The translations under genes were made by a program, and so were the position numbers. The notes under the pieces were generated by a model. The model searched no databases. It was not told where the DNA came from and saw only the letters and a list, made by a program, of their open reading frames with translations. This document shows positions 8,351 to 17,006 of a DNA stretch of 64,000 nucleotides, in pieces (positions within the stretch are counted from its first letter, which is position 1; each line of letters opens with the position of its first letter). This DNA is from Pseudoclavibacter endophyticus. GTDB taxonomy: Bacteria; Actinomycetota; Actinomycetes; Actinomycetales; Microbacteriaceae. The stretch covers positions 62,001 through 126,000 of the forward strand of contig NZ_WBJY01000001.1 in NCBI RefSeq assembly GCF_008831085.1, read 5' to 3'.

Positions 8351-8523
8351 GCCGGGCGGGTGAAGGGGTGAGAAAGCGGGAGGTCGTCGCGCCGGCGGCT
8401 GCGGCCATCGGCGCGTTCGAGCTCCTGGTCACGGTGCTCGGCTCCGATTCCCGTTCATCAATGCGGCCATGGGGTCCTGAGCCAGTGCGACCGGGGCCGT
8501 CACGGGGCAGGTGCGCGGCCCCA

Positions 8524-8529
8524 TAGACT
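8524..8529 (+). promoter_or_regulatory. -10 box TAGACT, leaderless start of serA
   Basis: TAGACT ends seven bases before the GTG at 8537. No ribosome site is present, so the GTG is probably at the transcript's 5' end. Confidence 0.65.
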
Positions 8530-8536
8530 TGGGCGA

Positions 8537-9748
8537 GTGAAAGCCCTGCTGCTCGAGAACATCCACTCCGACGCCGAAGCCCTGCTTCGGTCTCGCGGCT
8601 TCGAGATCGAGACCCGCAAGGGTGCCCTCGACACCGCAGAACTGATCGAGGCGCTCGACGGGGTCTCGGTACTCGGGATTCGCTCGAAGACCCAGCTCAC
8701 CCGCGAGGTCTTCGAGGGAGCCCCCGGCCTCGCCGCGGTCGGAGCGTTCAGTATCGGTACGAATCAGATCGACCTCGCGGCCGCCAGCGACCACGCCGTC
8801 GCGTGCTTCAACGCGCCGTACTCGAACACACGCAGCGTCGTCGAGCTCGCCATCGGCGAGATCATCATGATGGCGCGCCGGCTGAGCGAGAAGAACGCCG
8901 CGCTGCACGACGGCATCTGGGACAAGTCGGCGACGGGCGCCCACGAGGTGCGCGGCCGCACCCTCGGCATCGTCGGCTACGGCAACATCGGCTCGCAGCT
9001 GTCGGTCGTCGCCGAGTCGCTCGGCATGCGCGTGTACTTCTACGACATCGTCGACCGCCTCGTGCTCGGCAACGCGCAGCGATGCAACTCGCTCGAGGAG
9101 CTGCTCGAGACGGTCGAGACCGTCACGCTCCACGTCGACGGACGCGCCTCGAACACGGGCATGTTCGGCGCCGAGCAGTTCGCCAAGATGCGGCCGCGCT
9201 CGCTCTTCCTCAACCTGAGCCGCGGGCACCTCGTCGATCTCGACGCGCTCGCCGATGCGCTCCGCTCCGGCCACATCGCGGGCGCCGCGGTCGACGTCTT
9301 CCCGCACGAGCCCAAGAAGCAGGGCGACCCCTTCACCAATGTCCTGCAGGGCATCCCGAACGTGATCCTGACGCCGCACATCGGTGGCTCAACGGCCGAA
9401 GCGCAGAAGGACATCGGCCACTTCGTCGCCGGCAAGCTCGCCGACTACATGGGTGCGGGATCGACCAACCTGTCGGTGAACTTCCCGACCGTGCAGCTCG
9501 AGCCCGTCGAACACGGCGTTCGCCTGCTGCACCTCAACCAGAACGTGCCCGGCGTGCTCGTGAAGGTCAACGCGGTGTTCGGGAGCAAGGGCGTCAACAT
9601 CGACGCGCAGCAGTACGTCACGCGCGACCACCTCGGCTACGCGGTCACCGACGTCTCGGGGCTGACCCGAAGCGTCGTCCGCGAGATCCTCGCGCTGCCC
9701 GAGACCATTCGTCTCTCGACGATCGGAACCGTCGAGGAGGATGCATGA
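8537..9748 (+). CDS. serA: D-3-phosphoglycerate dehydrogenase
   Basis: First step of serine synthesis: NAD-dependent oxidation of 3-phosphoglycerate to 3-phosphohydroxypyruvate. The 403-residue protein has the short E. coli-like architecture: split substrate domain, NAD-binding domain with GIVGYGNIGSQL near 150-161, catalytic Arg in LNLSRGHLVD, Glu in FPHEPKKQG and His in TPHIGGSTAEAQ. A C-terminal ACT domain (VLVKVNAVFGSKGVNID) suggests serine feedback control. Start is a GTG next to a -10 box, with no ribosome site. Its stop overlaps the next start by ATGA, so the CitE-like gene is translationally coupled. Confidence 0.93.
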   Translation: MKALLLENIHSDAEALLRSRGFEIETRKGALDTAELIEALDGVSVLGIRSKTQLTREVFEGAPGLAAVGAFSIGTNQIDLAAASDHAVACFNAPYSNTRSVVELAIGEIIMMARRLSEKNAALHDGIWDKSATGAHEVRGRTLGIVGYGNIGSQLSVVAESLGMRVYFYDIVDRLVLGNAQRCNSLEELLETVETVTLHVDGRASNTGMFGAEQFAKMRPRSLFLNLSRGHLVDLDALADALRSGHIAGAAVDVFPHEPKKQGDPFTNVLQGIPNVILTPHIGGSTAEAQKDIGHFVAGKLADYMGAGSTNLSVNFPTVQLEPVEHGVRLLHLNQNVPGVLVKVNAVFGSKGVNIDAQQYVTRDHLGYAVTDVSGLTRSVVREILALPETIRLSTIGTVEEDA

Positions 9749-10605
9749 ACCCCGCTATCGCCCACGCCACGTCGGTGCCGGGCCATTCGGTACCGGCGGC
9801 CGACGCGCGTTCCTGGCTGCTCGTTCCGGGCACGAAGCCGGAGCGGTTCGCGCCGGCGACCGAGTCGCGTGCCGACGCCGTGCTGATCGATATTGAGGAT
9901 GCGGTCGACACGTCGCGCAAGCCCCAGGCGCGGCAGGATGCCGTCGACTTCCTCGAGACTGGCTCGGCGTGGGTGCGCGTCAACGACTGCACGACCGAGT
10001 TCTGGGCTGATGATCTCGAGGCGCTCGCGGATGCGCGGGGCCTTCGCGGCGTCATGCTCGCCAAGGCGGAGACACCCGAGCAGGTGGTGAACACGTTCCA
10101 CCGCCTCGGGGGGCGCGTGCCCGTCGTGCCGCTCGTCGAGTCGGCCCGAGGTCTCGAGGCCGCCGGCGCGATCGCCAAGGCCGAAGGGGCGTTCCGCCTC
10201 GCCTTCGGATCGGGCGATTTCCGCCGCGACACGGGCATGTGGGCGTCGCGCGAGGCGATGGCCTACGCGCGCTCCCGCCTCACGGTCGCGTCCCGCGCCG
10301 CAGGGCTGCCGGGCGCGATCGACGGCCCGACGACCGACGAGAGTTTGCGCACGCTGCGCGAGCAGTCGGAGTGGACCCTCGAGCACGGCATGACGGGCAA
10401 GCTGGCGCTGCGCGTCGAGCAGTGCGCCGTCATCAACGAGGTGATCTGCCCGCAGGCGAGCGACGTGCTCTGGGCGCAGTCGTTCCTGGAGGAGTTCGAG
10501 GCCGCCGGCGGCCAGATCCGCGACGGCTCCGATCCGCCTCGGCTCGGTCGCGCGCGTAAGATCCTGCGGCTGGCCGACGCCTTCGGGCTGCTCGTCGAGG
10601 CGTAG
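9745..10605 (+). CDS. CitE-like HpcH/HpaI aldolase family lyase
   Basis: A 286-residue TIM-barrel protein of the HpcH/HpaI family, CitE branch, which cleaves CoA esters such as citryl-CoA, malyl-CoA or citramalyl-CoA. Visible hallmarks are SWLLVPGTKPERF at the start, DAVLIDIEDAVD (acidic magnesium ligand), WVRVND, VPLVESARGLE (second metal ligand) and FGSGDFRRDTG. No citDF genes are near, so it is a stand-alone homologue, possibly a 3-methylmalyl- or citramalyl-CoA lyase or a thioesterase-type CitE. It overlaps serA by ATGA, an unusual pairing. Confidence 0.85.
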   Translation: MNPAIAHATSVPGHSVPAADARSWLLVPGTKPERFAPATESRADAVLIDIEDAVDTSRKPQARQDAVDFLETGSAWVRVNDCTTEFWADDLEALADARGLRGVMLAKAETPEQVVNTFHRLGGRVPVVPLVESARGLEAAGAIAKAEGAFRLAFGSGDFRRDTGMWASREAMAYARSRLTVASRAAGLPGAIDGPTTDESLRTLREQSEWTLEHGMTGKLALRVEQCAVINEVICPQASDVLWAQSFLEEFEAAGGQIRDGSDPPRLGRARKILRLADAFGLLVEA

Positions 10606-10660
10606 CGGGTCGCACCAGGGAGTCATCAGAGGGCAGGGTCGTCCCACGGCCCCGCTCGCG

Positions 10661-10698
10661 AGGCCGGGTGCCGGTTACCAGGCCGGGTGTCGGTTACC
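10661..10698. repeat. 19-bp tandem direct repeat, two copies
   Basis: AGGCCGGGTGCCGGTTACC (10661-10679) is followed at once by AGGCCGGGTGTCGGTTACC (10680-10698), 18 of 19 identical. The second copy contains the stop codon of the DUF3224 gene. It sits between convergent gene ends. Confidence 0.85.
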
Positions 10699-11167
10699 GA
10701 GGCTCTTCGAGCTCGCCCGCCGACTCGGCGACGACCTCGGCGTCGAAGGCCGCGTCATCGTCGGTGAACGCGATGTCGAGCACGAGCGAGTGCTCACCGT
10801 TGACCACGCGGATCTCGCCGGAGCCGGTGATGCCGGTTAGTCCGCCCGTACCCGAGTCCGGGACGATGCGGAGAATGCCGTCGTCGGCACCGGAGCGGCC
10901 GCGCGTCATGGTGTTGACGTGCCAGAAGTTGCACGTCCCGGTGCGGCCGAGCAGCTCGCCGTCGAACGCGTCGATGGCGACGTAGGTGCCGGAGCCGTGC
11001 TCCTCGGAGAACGCCCCCGCGAAGAGCACCTCCGCACGCCCCGTGATGTCCGGCCCCGTGAGGTCGCGAACGATGAACGCTCCGCCGAGCGGCGTGCCGG
11101 TCTCGACCCCGACCTCGCGGCCGTTCGCATCCCACGTCTCGATCGTGAAGTTTCCAATCGCGCGCAT
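10694..11167 (-). CDS. DUF3224 family protein
   Basis: A 157-residue soluble protein matching DUF3224: it begins MRAIGNFTIETWDANG, continues with DLTGPDITGRAEVLF and AIDAFDGELLG, and ends with TGSGEIRVVNGEHSLVLDI. The family forms a beta-barrel (allene-oxide-cyclase-like) fold and has no known function. The ATG at 11167 lies six bases after a TACCCT -10 box, supporting that start over the longer open frame. Single-gene unit. Confidence 0.75.
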   Translation of the reverse strand: MRAIGNFTIETWDANGREVGVETGTPLGGAFIVRDLTGPDITGRAEVLFAGAFSEEHGSGTYVAIDAFDGELLGRTGTCNFWHVNTMTRGRSGADDGILRIVPDSGTGGLTGITGSGEIRVVNGEHSLVLDIAFTDDDAAFDAEVVAESAGELEEPR

Positions 11168-11173
11168 GCCCTG

Positions 11174-11179
11174 AGGGTA
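11174..11179 (-). promoter_or_regulatory. -10 box TACCCT, leaderless start of DUF3224 gene
   Basis: On the minus strand TACCCT ends six bases before the ATG at 11167; no ribosome site lies between. Confidence 0.6.
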
Positions 11180-11258
11180 CCGAGCAGACCCGGGCGCCGC
11201 ATCGAAGGTGCGCCTGTCGCGATCGGGCGGACTGGCCTGGATGACGCGGGCGGCCGGA

Positions 11259-11999
11259 TCAGGCGGGTTCGAGCCCGAGCAGGCCCGGCAGCCGCGCGGG
11301 ATCGTCGACGACCGCGACCGAGCCGGCCTCTTCACCGACCGTGCCGTAGCCCCACGTCACGTAGACGCACGGGACGCCGTGCTGGGACGAGCCCTCGACG
11401 TCGTAGAAGCGGTCCCCGAGCATGATCACGTTGGAGAGGTCATGGCCCTGCGTCTCCAGCACACGGAGCGCTTCGGCGACGACGTCAGCCTTTGCGCTGC
11501 GGGAGTCGTCGGGCGTCGCGCCGACGACCGCGTCGAATGAGCGATGGAGCCCGAAGTGCTCGAGCACCCGAGCGGCTGACTCCTGGTTCTTGCTCGTGGC
11601 CGTCGACATGGGTATCCCGGCGTCGTGCACGGCGCGGATCACATCGGCCATGCCCGGATAAACCCGGCTGTTGGCCTCACCCTCCTCGCGGTAGATGTCG
11701 CGGTAGACGCCGAGCGCGTACTCGAGCTCGACGATCTCCCCGAGACCGTGCTCCCGGAACGAATCGAGAATGGGCGGGCCGATGTAACTCACCAGGTCGT
11801 CGTACGGCGGCACTTCGAGCCCGAGGACGGCGAGCATCTTCTGAATCGACGAGATGATGCCCGGGGCCGAATCGACGATGGTGCCGTCGAGATCCCACAG
11901 CACGGCGGTGAACGGGGGCCGTCCCGTTCCCCGTGGCAGGTCGACGAGCGCGGTCGTCGCGGTCGCGGCGGGCTGCGGTCGCGTCGCGCTCATGGTCAC
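11259..11999 (-). CDS. HAD-superfamily hydrolase, phosphoglycolate-phosphatase-like
   Basis: HAD phosphatase of 246 residues. Motif I is AVLWDLDGTIVDSAPG near residues 32-47 (nucleophile and acid Asp), motif II STATSK, motif III/IV KADVVAEAL with MLGDRFYDVEGSSQHG. The cap domain (YIGPPILDSFREHG) places it with Gph/PGMB-like phosphatases acting on small phosphoesters; substrate not predictable. The GTG at 11999 is chosen because it follows a TAGGCT -10 box by six bases; an ATG two codons in is the alternative. Confidence 0.85.
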   Translation of the reverse strand: MTMSATRPQPAATATTALVDLPRGTGRPPFTAVLWDLDGTIVDSAPGIISSIQKMLAVLGLEVPPYDDLVSYIGPPILDSFREHGLGEIVELEYALGVYRDIYREEGEANSRVYPGMADVIRAVHDAGIPMSTATSKNQESAARVLEHFGLHRSFDAVVGATPDDSRSAKADVVAEALRVLETQGHDLSNVIMLGDRFYDVEGSSQHGVPCVYVTWGYGTVGEEAGSVAVVDDPARLPGLLGLEPA

Positions 12000-12005
12000 C
12001 GGGGC

Positions 12006-12011
12006 AGCCTA
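12006..12011 (-). promoter_or_regulatory. -10 box TAGGCT, leaderless start of HAD gene
   Basis: TAGGCT on the minus strand ends six bases before the GTG at 11999. Confidence 0.6.
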
Positions 12012-12035
12012 CCGGGACGGATGCGACAGGGCCGA

Positions 12036-12731
12036 TCAGAACAGGCGCGTGTGACCGACGTCGACGCCGCGAAGCTCGTCGTAGTCGAGCACGACGCAGC
12101 GGATGCCACGATCTTCCGCGAGGGTGCGGGCCTGGGGCTTGATCTCCTGCGCCGCGAACACCCCCTGCACGGGCGCGAGCAGCGGGTCGCGGTTCAGAAG
12201 CTCCAGGTAGCGGGTGAGCTGCTCGACGCCGTCGATCTCACCGCGCCGCTTGATCTCGACGGCAACGGACGCCCCCGTGGCGTCGCGAACGAGCAGATCG
12301 ACGGGACCGATCGGCGTCTGGTACTCGCGGCGAACCAGCATGTGGCCGTCGCCCAGGACACTGACCTGCGCGGCGAGCAGCTCCTGCAGGTGGGCCTCGA
12401 CGCCGTCTTTCGTGAGGCCGGGGTCGACGCCGAGGTCGTACGACTCGTCGGAGAACACCTCGAAAATGCGCACGATCAGGGCATCGCCCGTCTTGCGCTG
12501 CGTCACCTTCCACACCTCGGTGACGCCGACCGAGGCCTGCGCCTCATCGGGCTCGATCGTCTCGAACGAGCACGGCGGGCTCATCCAGTTGAGCGGCTTG
12601 TAGCTGCCGCCGTCGGAGTGCACGAGCAGCGACCCGTCGGCCTTGAGCATGAGCAGGCGCCTGGCGGCCGGCAGGTGGGCGCTGAGTCGCCCCGCATAGT
12701 CGACAGAGCATTGAGCAACGACGAGTCTCAC
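12036..12731 (-). CDS. nucS: mismatch-specific endonuclease NucS (EndoMS)
   Basis: NucS/EndoMS replaces MutSL in most actinobacteria: it cuts both strands at mismatches and works with the sliding clamp. The 231-residue protein starts [21 protein letters not shown], has the mismatch-binding N domain with [11 protein letters not shown], and the RecB-like nuclease core [20 protein letters not shown], containing Asp, Glu and Lys of the active site. The extreme C terminus TRLF resembles a clamp-binding tail. The GTG at 12731 is chosen from a TAGGTT box six bases upstream and agreement with family N termini; GTG 12737 is the alternative. Confidence 0.95.
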   Translation of the reverse strand: MRLVVAQCSVDYAGRLSAHLPAARRLLMLKADGSLLVHSDGGSYKPLNWMSPPCSFETIEPDEAQASVGVTEVWKVTQRKTGDALIVRIFEVFSDESYDLGVDPGLTKDGVEAHLQELLAAQVSVLGDGHMLVRREYQTPIGPVDLLVRDATGASVAVEIKRRGEIDGVEQLTRYLELLNRDPLLAPVQGVFAAQEIKPQARTLAEDRGIRCVVLDYDELRGVDVGHTRLF

Positions 12732-12737
12732 GGGCAC

Positions 12738-12743
12738 AACCTA
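12738..12743 (-). promoter_or_regulatory. -10 box TAGGTT, leaderless start of nucS
   Basis: TAGGTT on the minus strand ends six bases before the GTG at 12731. Confidence 0.55.
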
Positions 12744-13059
12744 CCGATCCGCCACCCGTTCCACACACCTCAGCGGCCCGTGGCGGCCACGATCGTGCGC
12801 ACCGACTCCCGCCGATTTCTCATTCCGGATGGTCGCGGAGCGGATCCAGCCGATATCTCGGCCATCTCACCCTCGAATCGCCTATGCTCATTCCACCCGC
12901 GCACTCGAGCTGCGGGATCTACTGCACCTCCGGGAGTGTGAAGCCGCAAATGGACTCGTCCGCGAGCCCAGGGTCGTCACCCGACGACCCGAGTCATAGT
13001 CCGAGCCCGATCGAATTCCGCCGCCATGACGCGGCCGCATCGCACGAGGCGGGCACGCG
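12744..13059. other. non-coding gap between nucS and CNNM genes
   Basis: About 315 bases without a supported gene. It holds the divergent promoters of nucS and the CNNM pair and one hairpin at 12971-12990 (GGGTCGT, 6-base loop, ACGACCC). No tRNA-like cloverleaf or small coding region is apparent. Confidence 0.5.
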
Positions 13060-14469
13060 ATGATCGAGGCCCTGCTCACGCTCTTGCTCGGCGCCATCGC
13101 GATCCTCGCGATCATCGCCGTGAACGGGTACTTCGTCGCGCAGGAGTTCGCCTATATGTCGGTGAACCGCACGCGCCTCTCCGCACAGGCCAAGGCAGGC
13201 GACGCCGCGGCGGAGCGAGCCCTGCGCGTCACCCGTCGGACGTCGTTCATGCTTTCCGGCGCGCAGCTGGGGATCACGGTGACGGGCCTCATGGTCGGCT
13301 ACGTCGCAGAGCCGTTGATCGGCGAGTCGCTCGGCGAACTCCTGGGAGACGTCGGCGTGCCCCCGGCTGTGAGCATCTCGGTCGGCACCGTGCTGGCCCT
13401 GGTTGTCGCGACCGTCGTGCAGATGCTCTTCGGCGAGCTCTATCCCAAGAACCTCGCCATCGCGAATCCCGAGCCGCTCGCCCGCAGCCTGGCGCGCTCG
13501 ACGCTGGTGTACCTCACGGTGTTCGGCTGGCTCATCGCGGTATTCGATCGCGCGGCCAACGCACTTCTGCAGCTGCTGCGGATCGAACCCATCCATGACG
13601 TCGACACGAGCGCGACGCGCGAGGACCTCAAGCACGCGATCGCGGACTCCCGCGAGAGCGGGGATCTCCCGGCCGATCTCTCGCTGCTCATCGAGCGCGT
13701 GCTCGAGTTCCCCGAGCGCGACGTCGAGCACGCGACGATCCCGCGTGCCCGCGTCGACGTGATCCCCGCGGATGCGACGGTCAACGATGTGCGGGAGCGC
13801 ATGGCCCGCGGGCATTCGCGTTACCCGGTGGTGGATTCGAGTGGGCAGCCCGTCGGCGTCGTCGAACTCTCGTCCCTGCTGCGCGAGCATCACCCCGACG
13901 ACGCTCCCGTGCAATCGATCATGAGGGAGCCGCTGCTCGTACCGACCCTGATGCCACTCCCGGCCGTTCTGGGCGAGTTCGCCGAGACGGGTGATCAGCT
14001 CGCGTGCGTCATCGACGAATACGGCGGGTTCGCCGGGATCCTGACCCTCGAGGATCTGGCCGAGGAACTGGTTGGCGAAATCACTGACGAGCACGATCCT
14101 CAGCCGGCGCCGTTCGCCGAGGCGGTTGACGAGGTGACTTGGATCGTCGACGGGGATCTCGCGGTCGACGAGGCTGCGCGCGTGATCGGCCATGCCCTCC
14201 CGGAGGGTGATTACGAGACCGTCGCGGGCATGGTCATCGCGCACCTCGGGGCGCTGCTGGATGTGGGCGATCGCACGAGCGTGCCGCTGCCGGAGGACCC
14301 GTCCGAGTCCACGCTGACCGGCCCGCAGCACCGACGTCTCGACGTCGAGGCGCTCGCGGTGCAGCACCACGTGCCCAGCAGCCTGCGGATCACCCTCGCC
14401 GAGGGCCAACACGACGGGCCGGAACGGCCGATCGCGGACCGGCACGGGAATGGACGGGGCCAGCGATGA
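13060..14469 (+). CDS. CNNM/CorC family membrane protein with CBS pair (1)
   Basis: A 469-residue inner-membrane protein of the hemolysin C/CNNM family, linked in other bacteria to magnesium or divalent-cation efflux. The N-terminal DUF21 domain (about 1-190) has three to four hydrophobic helices, including the first at residues 4-24, and the conserved NGYFVAQEFAYMSVNRTRL and FGELYPKNLAI. Two CBS domains follow (about 215-335; ARGHSRYPVVDSSGQPVGVV and CVIDEYGGFAGILTLEDL), then the CorC_HlyC domain (VDGDLAVDEAARVIG) to the end. It overlaps the next gene by ATGA. Confidence 0.9.
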   Translation: MIEALLTLLLGAIAILAIIAVNGYFVAQEFAYMSVNRTRLSAQAKAGDAAAERALRVTRRTSFMLSGAQLGITVTGLMVGYVAEPLIGESLGELLGDVGVPPAVSISVGTVLALVVATVVQMLFGELYPKNLAIANPEPLARSLARSTLVYLTVFGWLIAVFDRAANALLQLLRIEPIHDVDTSATREDLKHAIADSRESGDLPADLSLLIERVLEFPERDVEHATIPRARVDVIPADATVNDVRERMARGHSRYPVVDSSGQPVGVVELSSLLREHHPDDAPVQSIMREPLLVPTLMPLPAVLGEFAETGDQLACVIDEYGGFAGILTLEDLAEELVGEITDEHDPQPAPFAEAVDEVTWIVDGDLAVDEAARVIGHALPEGDYETVAGMVIAHLGALLDVGDRTSVPLPEDPSESTLTGPQHRRLDVEALAVQHHVPSSLRITLAEGQHDGPERPIADRHGNGRGQR

Positions 14470-15479
14470 CTGAGGCACTTCTCGTAACGGCGGTCACGGT
14501 GTTCCTGATCGCGCTCAGCGCCTTCTTCGTCGTCATCGAGTTCGCGCTGCTCGGTGCGCGACGACACCGCCTCGAGGCCGAGGCCGCGTCGAGCGCCTCA
14601 GCGAGGGCCGCGCTGCGGGGCATCAACGAGCTGACGATCATGCTGGCGGTCGCGCAACTCGGGATCACCGCGTGCACCTTCGCGCTCGGCGCCGTCACCA
14701 AACCGGCCGTCGACGGGTGGCTCGGGCCCGTGTTCCACGCGATCGGCGCTCCGCCGTGGCTGGCGGACGGCGCCGCCTTCGGGATCTCGCTGGTGTTCGT
14801 GACGTTCCTCCACCTCGTCGTCGGCGAGATGGCGCCGAAGTCGTGGGCGATCGCTCATCCAGAGTTCGCCGCCAAGATCATCGCGCAGCCTGCGCGCGCC
14901 GTGGCGTGGGTGTTCCGGCCGCTCCTGCTCTGGATCAACGCGATGGCCAACCGGCTCGTCGCGGCGAGCGGCGTCACGCCGGTCGAGCGCGCGGCCGTGG
15001 GCGGGCAGGATGCCGATACCATCCGTCAGCTCGTCGAGCACTCCGCCTCCGTCGGCACGCTCGAGGAGTCATTCGGCCTGCAGCTGTCAGAGATCATCGA
15101 CCTGGCGCGCCTGACGGTGCGCGATCTCGTACCGGACGGGAGAGAGCTCACGGCGGTATCCGTCGACGGCACCGTCGCCGACGTGCAGCACGCGGCTGCG
15201 CGCTCGGGGCACATGCGCGTGCTCATCGGCGGCGACGCCCAGGTTCCCCGGGTCGTGCACGTGCGCGACACCCTGCTCGAGCCGGCAGACGCCCCGGCGC
15301 TTCGCCTCTCGCGTGCCGCGCGGACGATCGCGGACGATACGCCTGCCTACCACGCGCTCGCCCGGATGCGGCAGGGCGGCGAGCAACTCGCGGTCATCAC
15401 CAGCGAATCGCGCCGGCTCGGAGTGGTGACCATCGCCGACATCCTGAGGCACGTCCTGCCGCCGGCCGTACGCAACTGA
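14466..15479 (+). CDS. CNNM/CorC family membrane protein (2)
   Basis: Second CNNM homologue, 337 residues, translationally coupled to the first. The DUF21 membrane domain is complete (SAFFVVIEFALLGARRHRLE, AQLGITACTFALG, VGEMAPKSWAI). The cytosolic part carries a CBS pair (ISDLARLTVRDLV-type linker, then two degenerate CBS repeats) and ends soon after GVVTIADILRHVLP, so the CorC_HlyC domain seen in the upstream partner is missing. Tandem long-plus-short CNNM genes are common in actinobacteria and may form a heteromer. Confidence 0.9.
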   Translation: MTEALLVTAVTVFLIALSAFFVVIEFALLGARRHRLEAEAASSASARAALRGINELTIMLAVAQLGITACTFALGAVTKPAVDGWLGPVFHAIGAPPWLADGAAFGISLVFVTFLHLVVGEMAPKSWAIAHPEFAAKIIAQPARAVAWVFRPLLLWINAMANRLVAASGVTPVERAAVGGQDADTIRQLVEHSASVGTLEESFGLQLSEIIDLARLTVRDLVPDGRELTAVSVDGTVADVQHAAARSGHMRVLIGGDAQVPRVVHVRDTLLEPADAPALRLSRAARTIADDTPAYHALARMRQGGEQLAVITSESRRLGVVTIADILRHVLPPAVRN

Positions 15480-15560
15480 CGCCGCGAGCGCGGCGGGCAG
15501 CGAGCGCGGCGACGGTGCAGAGCGTCCCGCCGGAACGGCCCGTCTTGGGCTCGCGCCCGG

Positions 15561-15584
15561 GATCACCGGGTCGCGCCGGTGATC
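15561..15584. terminator. perfect hairpin between convergent CNNM and MATE genes
   Basis: GATCACCGG and CCGGTGATC form a 9-base-pair perfect stem with a 6-base loop. It overlaps the last codons and stop of the MATE gene and follows the second CNNM gene by about 80 bases. Good position for a two-way terminator, although no T tract is present. Confidence 0.55.
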
Positions 15585-16912
15585 ATCCAGTCGTCACCGC
15601 GTGATCGCCACCAGAGCGTGAGCGCCCGGGTGCCGAGAAAACCGCCGCCGAACACGGCCCACAGTGCGACGAGGGAGGTGGGCCCGTTCCACCCGAGGGC
15701 CGAGCCGAGCGCGATTACGGCCGCTTCGAGGGCGACGAGAACGACGAGCGGCACGACGCCGGCGATGGCGAGGTAGCGCGCATCCCCGGCCCCGATGAGG
15801 ATGCCGTCGAGCACGAAGACGTAGCCGGCCAGCGGCAGCGTGAGCGCGAGGGTTGCGACGCCCCACGGCAGCACGGCGAGCACGCCCACGTCGCTTGTGA
15901 ACACGCGGCCGAGCACGGGCGAGGCAGCGAGGAACGCGCACCCGAGGAGGGCGCCGAACCCCACGGCCCATCGAATCAGCCGGGTGGTGACGGCCCGCAC
16001 CTCATCCCGGTCGCCAGCCCCGAGGCCCCGGCCCACGAGCGCCTGCCCGGCGATCGCGAGTGCGTCGAGGGCGAAAGCCGTGAGGTTGTAGAGCGTGAAG
16101 AGCACCTGCAGCGCGGCGAGCTCGTCGACGCCGATGCGTCCGCCCATCCAGACGACCGTCACGAGCGATGCGCGGAGCGTGAGAGTGCGGAGGATCATCC
16201 AGCCCGATGCCCGCAGCGTCTCGCCGCGCCGTCCCAGCCCCGGCGCGAGCGACACCTCGTTGGCGCGGGCGGCGCGGACCGCGATGACCGCGTACACGAG
16301 GGCCATGCCCCACTGCACGGCGACGGTGCCGAGGGCCGCGCCGGCGATGCCGAGCCCGGCCGCGTAGATGAGCGCCGCGTTGGCGCCCGCGTTCACGGCG
16401 GCGCCGACGATCGACACGATGAGCGGCGTGCGCGTGTTCTGCAGGCCACGCAGCAGCCCAGTCGCGGCGATCACCACGAGCATCGCCGGCACACCGGCGA
16501 GGCTGATCAGCAGGTACGTCCACGCCTCGGCGCGCGCGGCGGGGTCGCCCGTGAAGAAGGAGATGAGCCACTCGCCCGCCGGCAGGCCCGCGGCGGCCAG
16601 CACGACGCCGACGCCGAGGCCGAACCACATGCCCTCGATGCCCGCGCGAATGGCCCCCGGCGTGTCGCCCGCCCCGAGCCGGCGCGCGACGATCGGCGTC
16701 GTGGTGTAGGCGAGAAACACCATGAGACCGATGGCTGTCTGCAGCACCGTCGAGGCCACGCCGAGACCGGCGAGCGTCTCGGAGCCCAGGTGGCCGACGA
16801 GCGCCGTGTCGGTCAGCAACAACAGGGGTTCTGCGATGAGTGCCCCGAGGGCCGGGACGGCGAGGGAGAGGATGCGCCGGCCCGGCGCCGGTCGCTTATC
16901 GGGCTCGGACAC
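15563..16912 (-). CDS. MATE family efflux transporter
   Basis: Twelve-helix MATE/DinF-type antiporter of about 449 residues, exporting cationic drugs or metabolites in exchange for sodium or protons. Seen are ILSLAVPALGALIAEPLLLLTDTALVGHLG at the start, split here as helix 1 with PALGALIAEP and then TDTALVGHLG, the GLLRGLQNTRTPL motif after helix 5, and QALVGRGLGAGD in the second half. The GTG at 16912 is chosen because GGGAGG lies just upstream; a GTG at 16924 is also in frame. Substrate cannot be inferred. Confidence 0.9.
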   Translation of the reverse strand: MSEPDKRPAPGRRILSLAVPALGALIAEPLLLLTDTALVGHLGSETLAGLGVASTVLQTAIGLMVFLAYTTTPIVARRLGAGDTPGAIRAGIEGMWFGLGVGVVLAAAGLPAGEWLISFFTGDPAARAEAWTYLLISLAGVPAMLVVIAATGLLRGLQNTRTPLIVSIVGAAVNAGANAALIYAAGLGIAGAALGTVAVQWGMALVYAVIAVRAARANEVSLAPGLGRRGETLRASGWMILRTLTLRASLVTVVWMGGRIGVDELAALQVLFTLYNLTAFALDALAIAGQALVGRGLGAGDRDEVRAVTTRLIRWAVGFGALLGCAFLAASPVLGRVFTSDVGVLAVLPWGVATLALTLPLAGYVFVLDGILIGAGDARYLAIAGVVPLVVLVALEAAVIALGSALGWNGPTSLVALWAVFGGGFLGTRALTLWWRSRGDDWMITGATR

Positions 16913-16993
16913 GGGACCTCCCACTTCAGCTCAGCTGCACACTAGCCACTCCCAGGCCCCGGCACTGTGCCCGCTCGTCCAGCGCGAGTCCAA

Positions 16994-16999
16994 TACGCT
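16994..16999 (+). promoter_or_regulatory. -10 box TACGCT, leaderless start of M13 peptidase gene
   Basis: TACGCT ends seven bases before the ATG at 17007, with no ribosome site between. Confidence 0.6.
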
Positions 17000-17006
17000 G
17001 GCGCGT

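Noticed and set aside
12994-14478. 494-codon minus-strand frame opposite the first CNNM gene
   Set aside because: Translation is rich in Arg, His and Gly with no membrane or domain features; the plus-strand CNNM/CorC assignment is clear.
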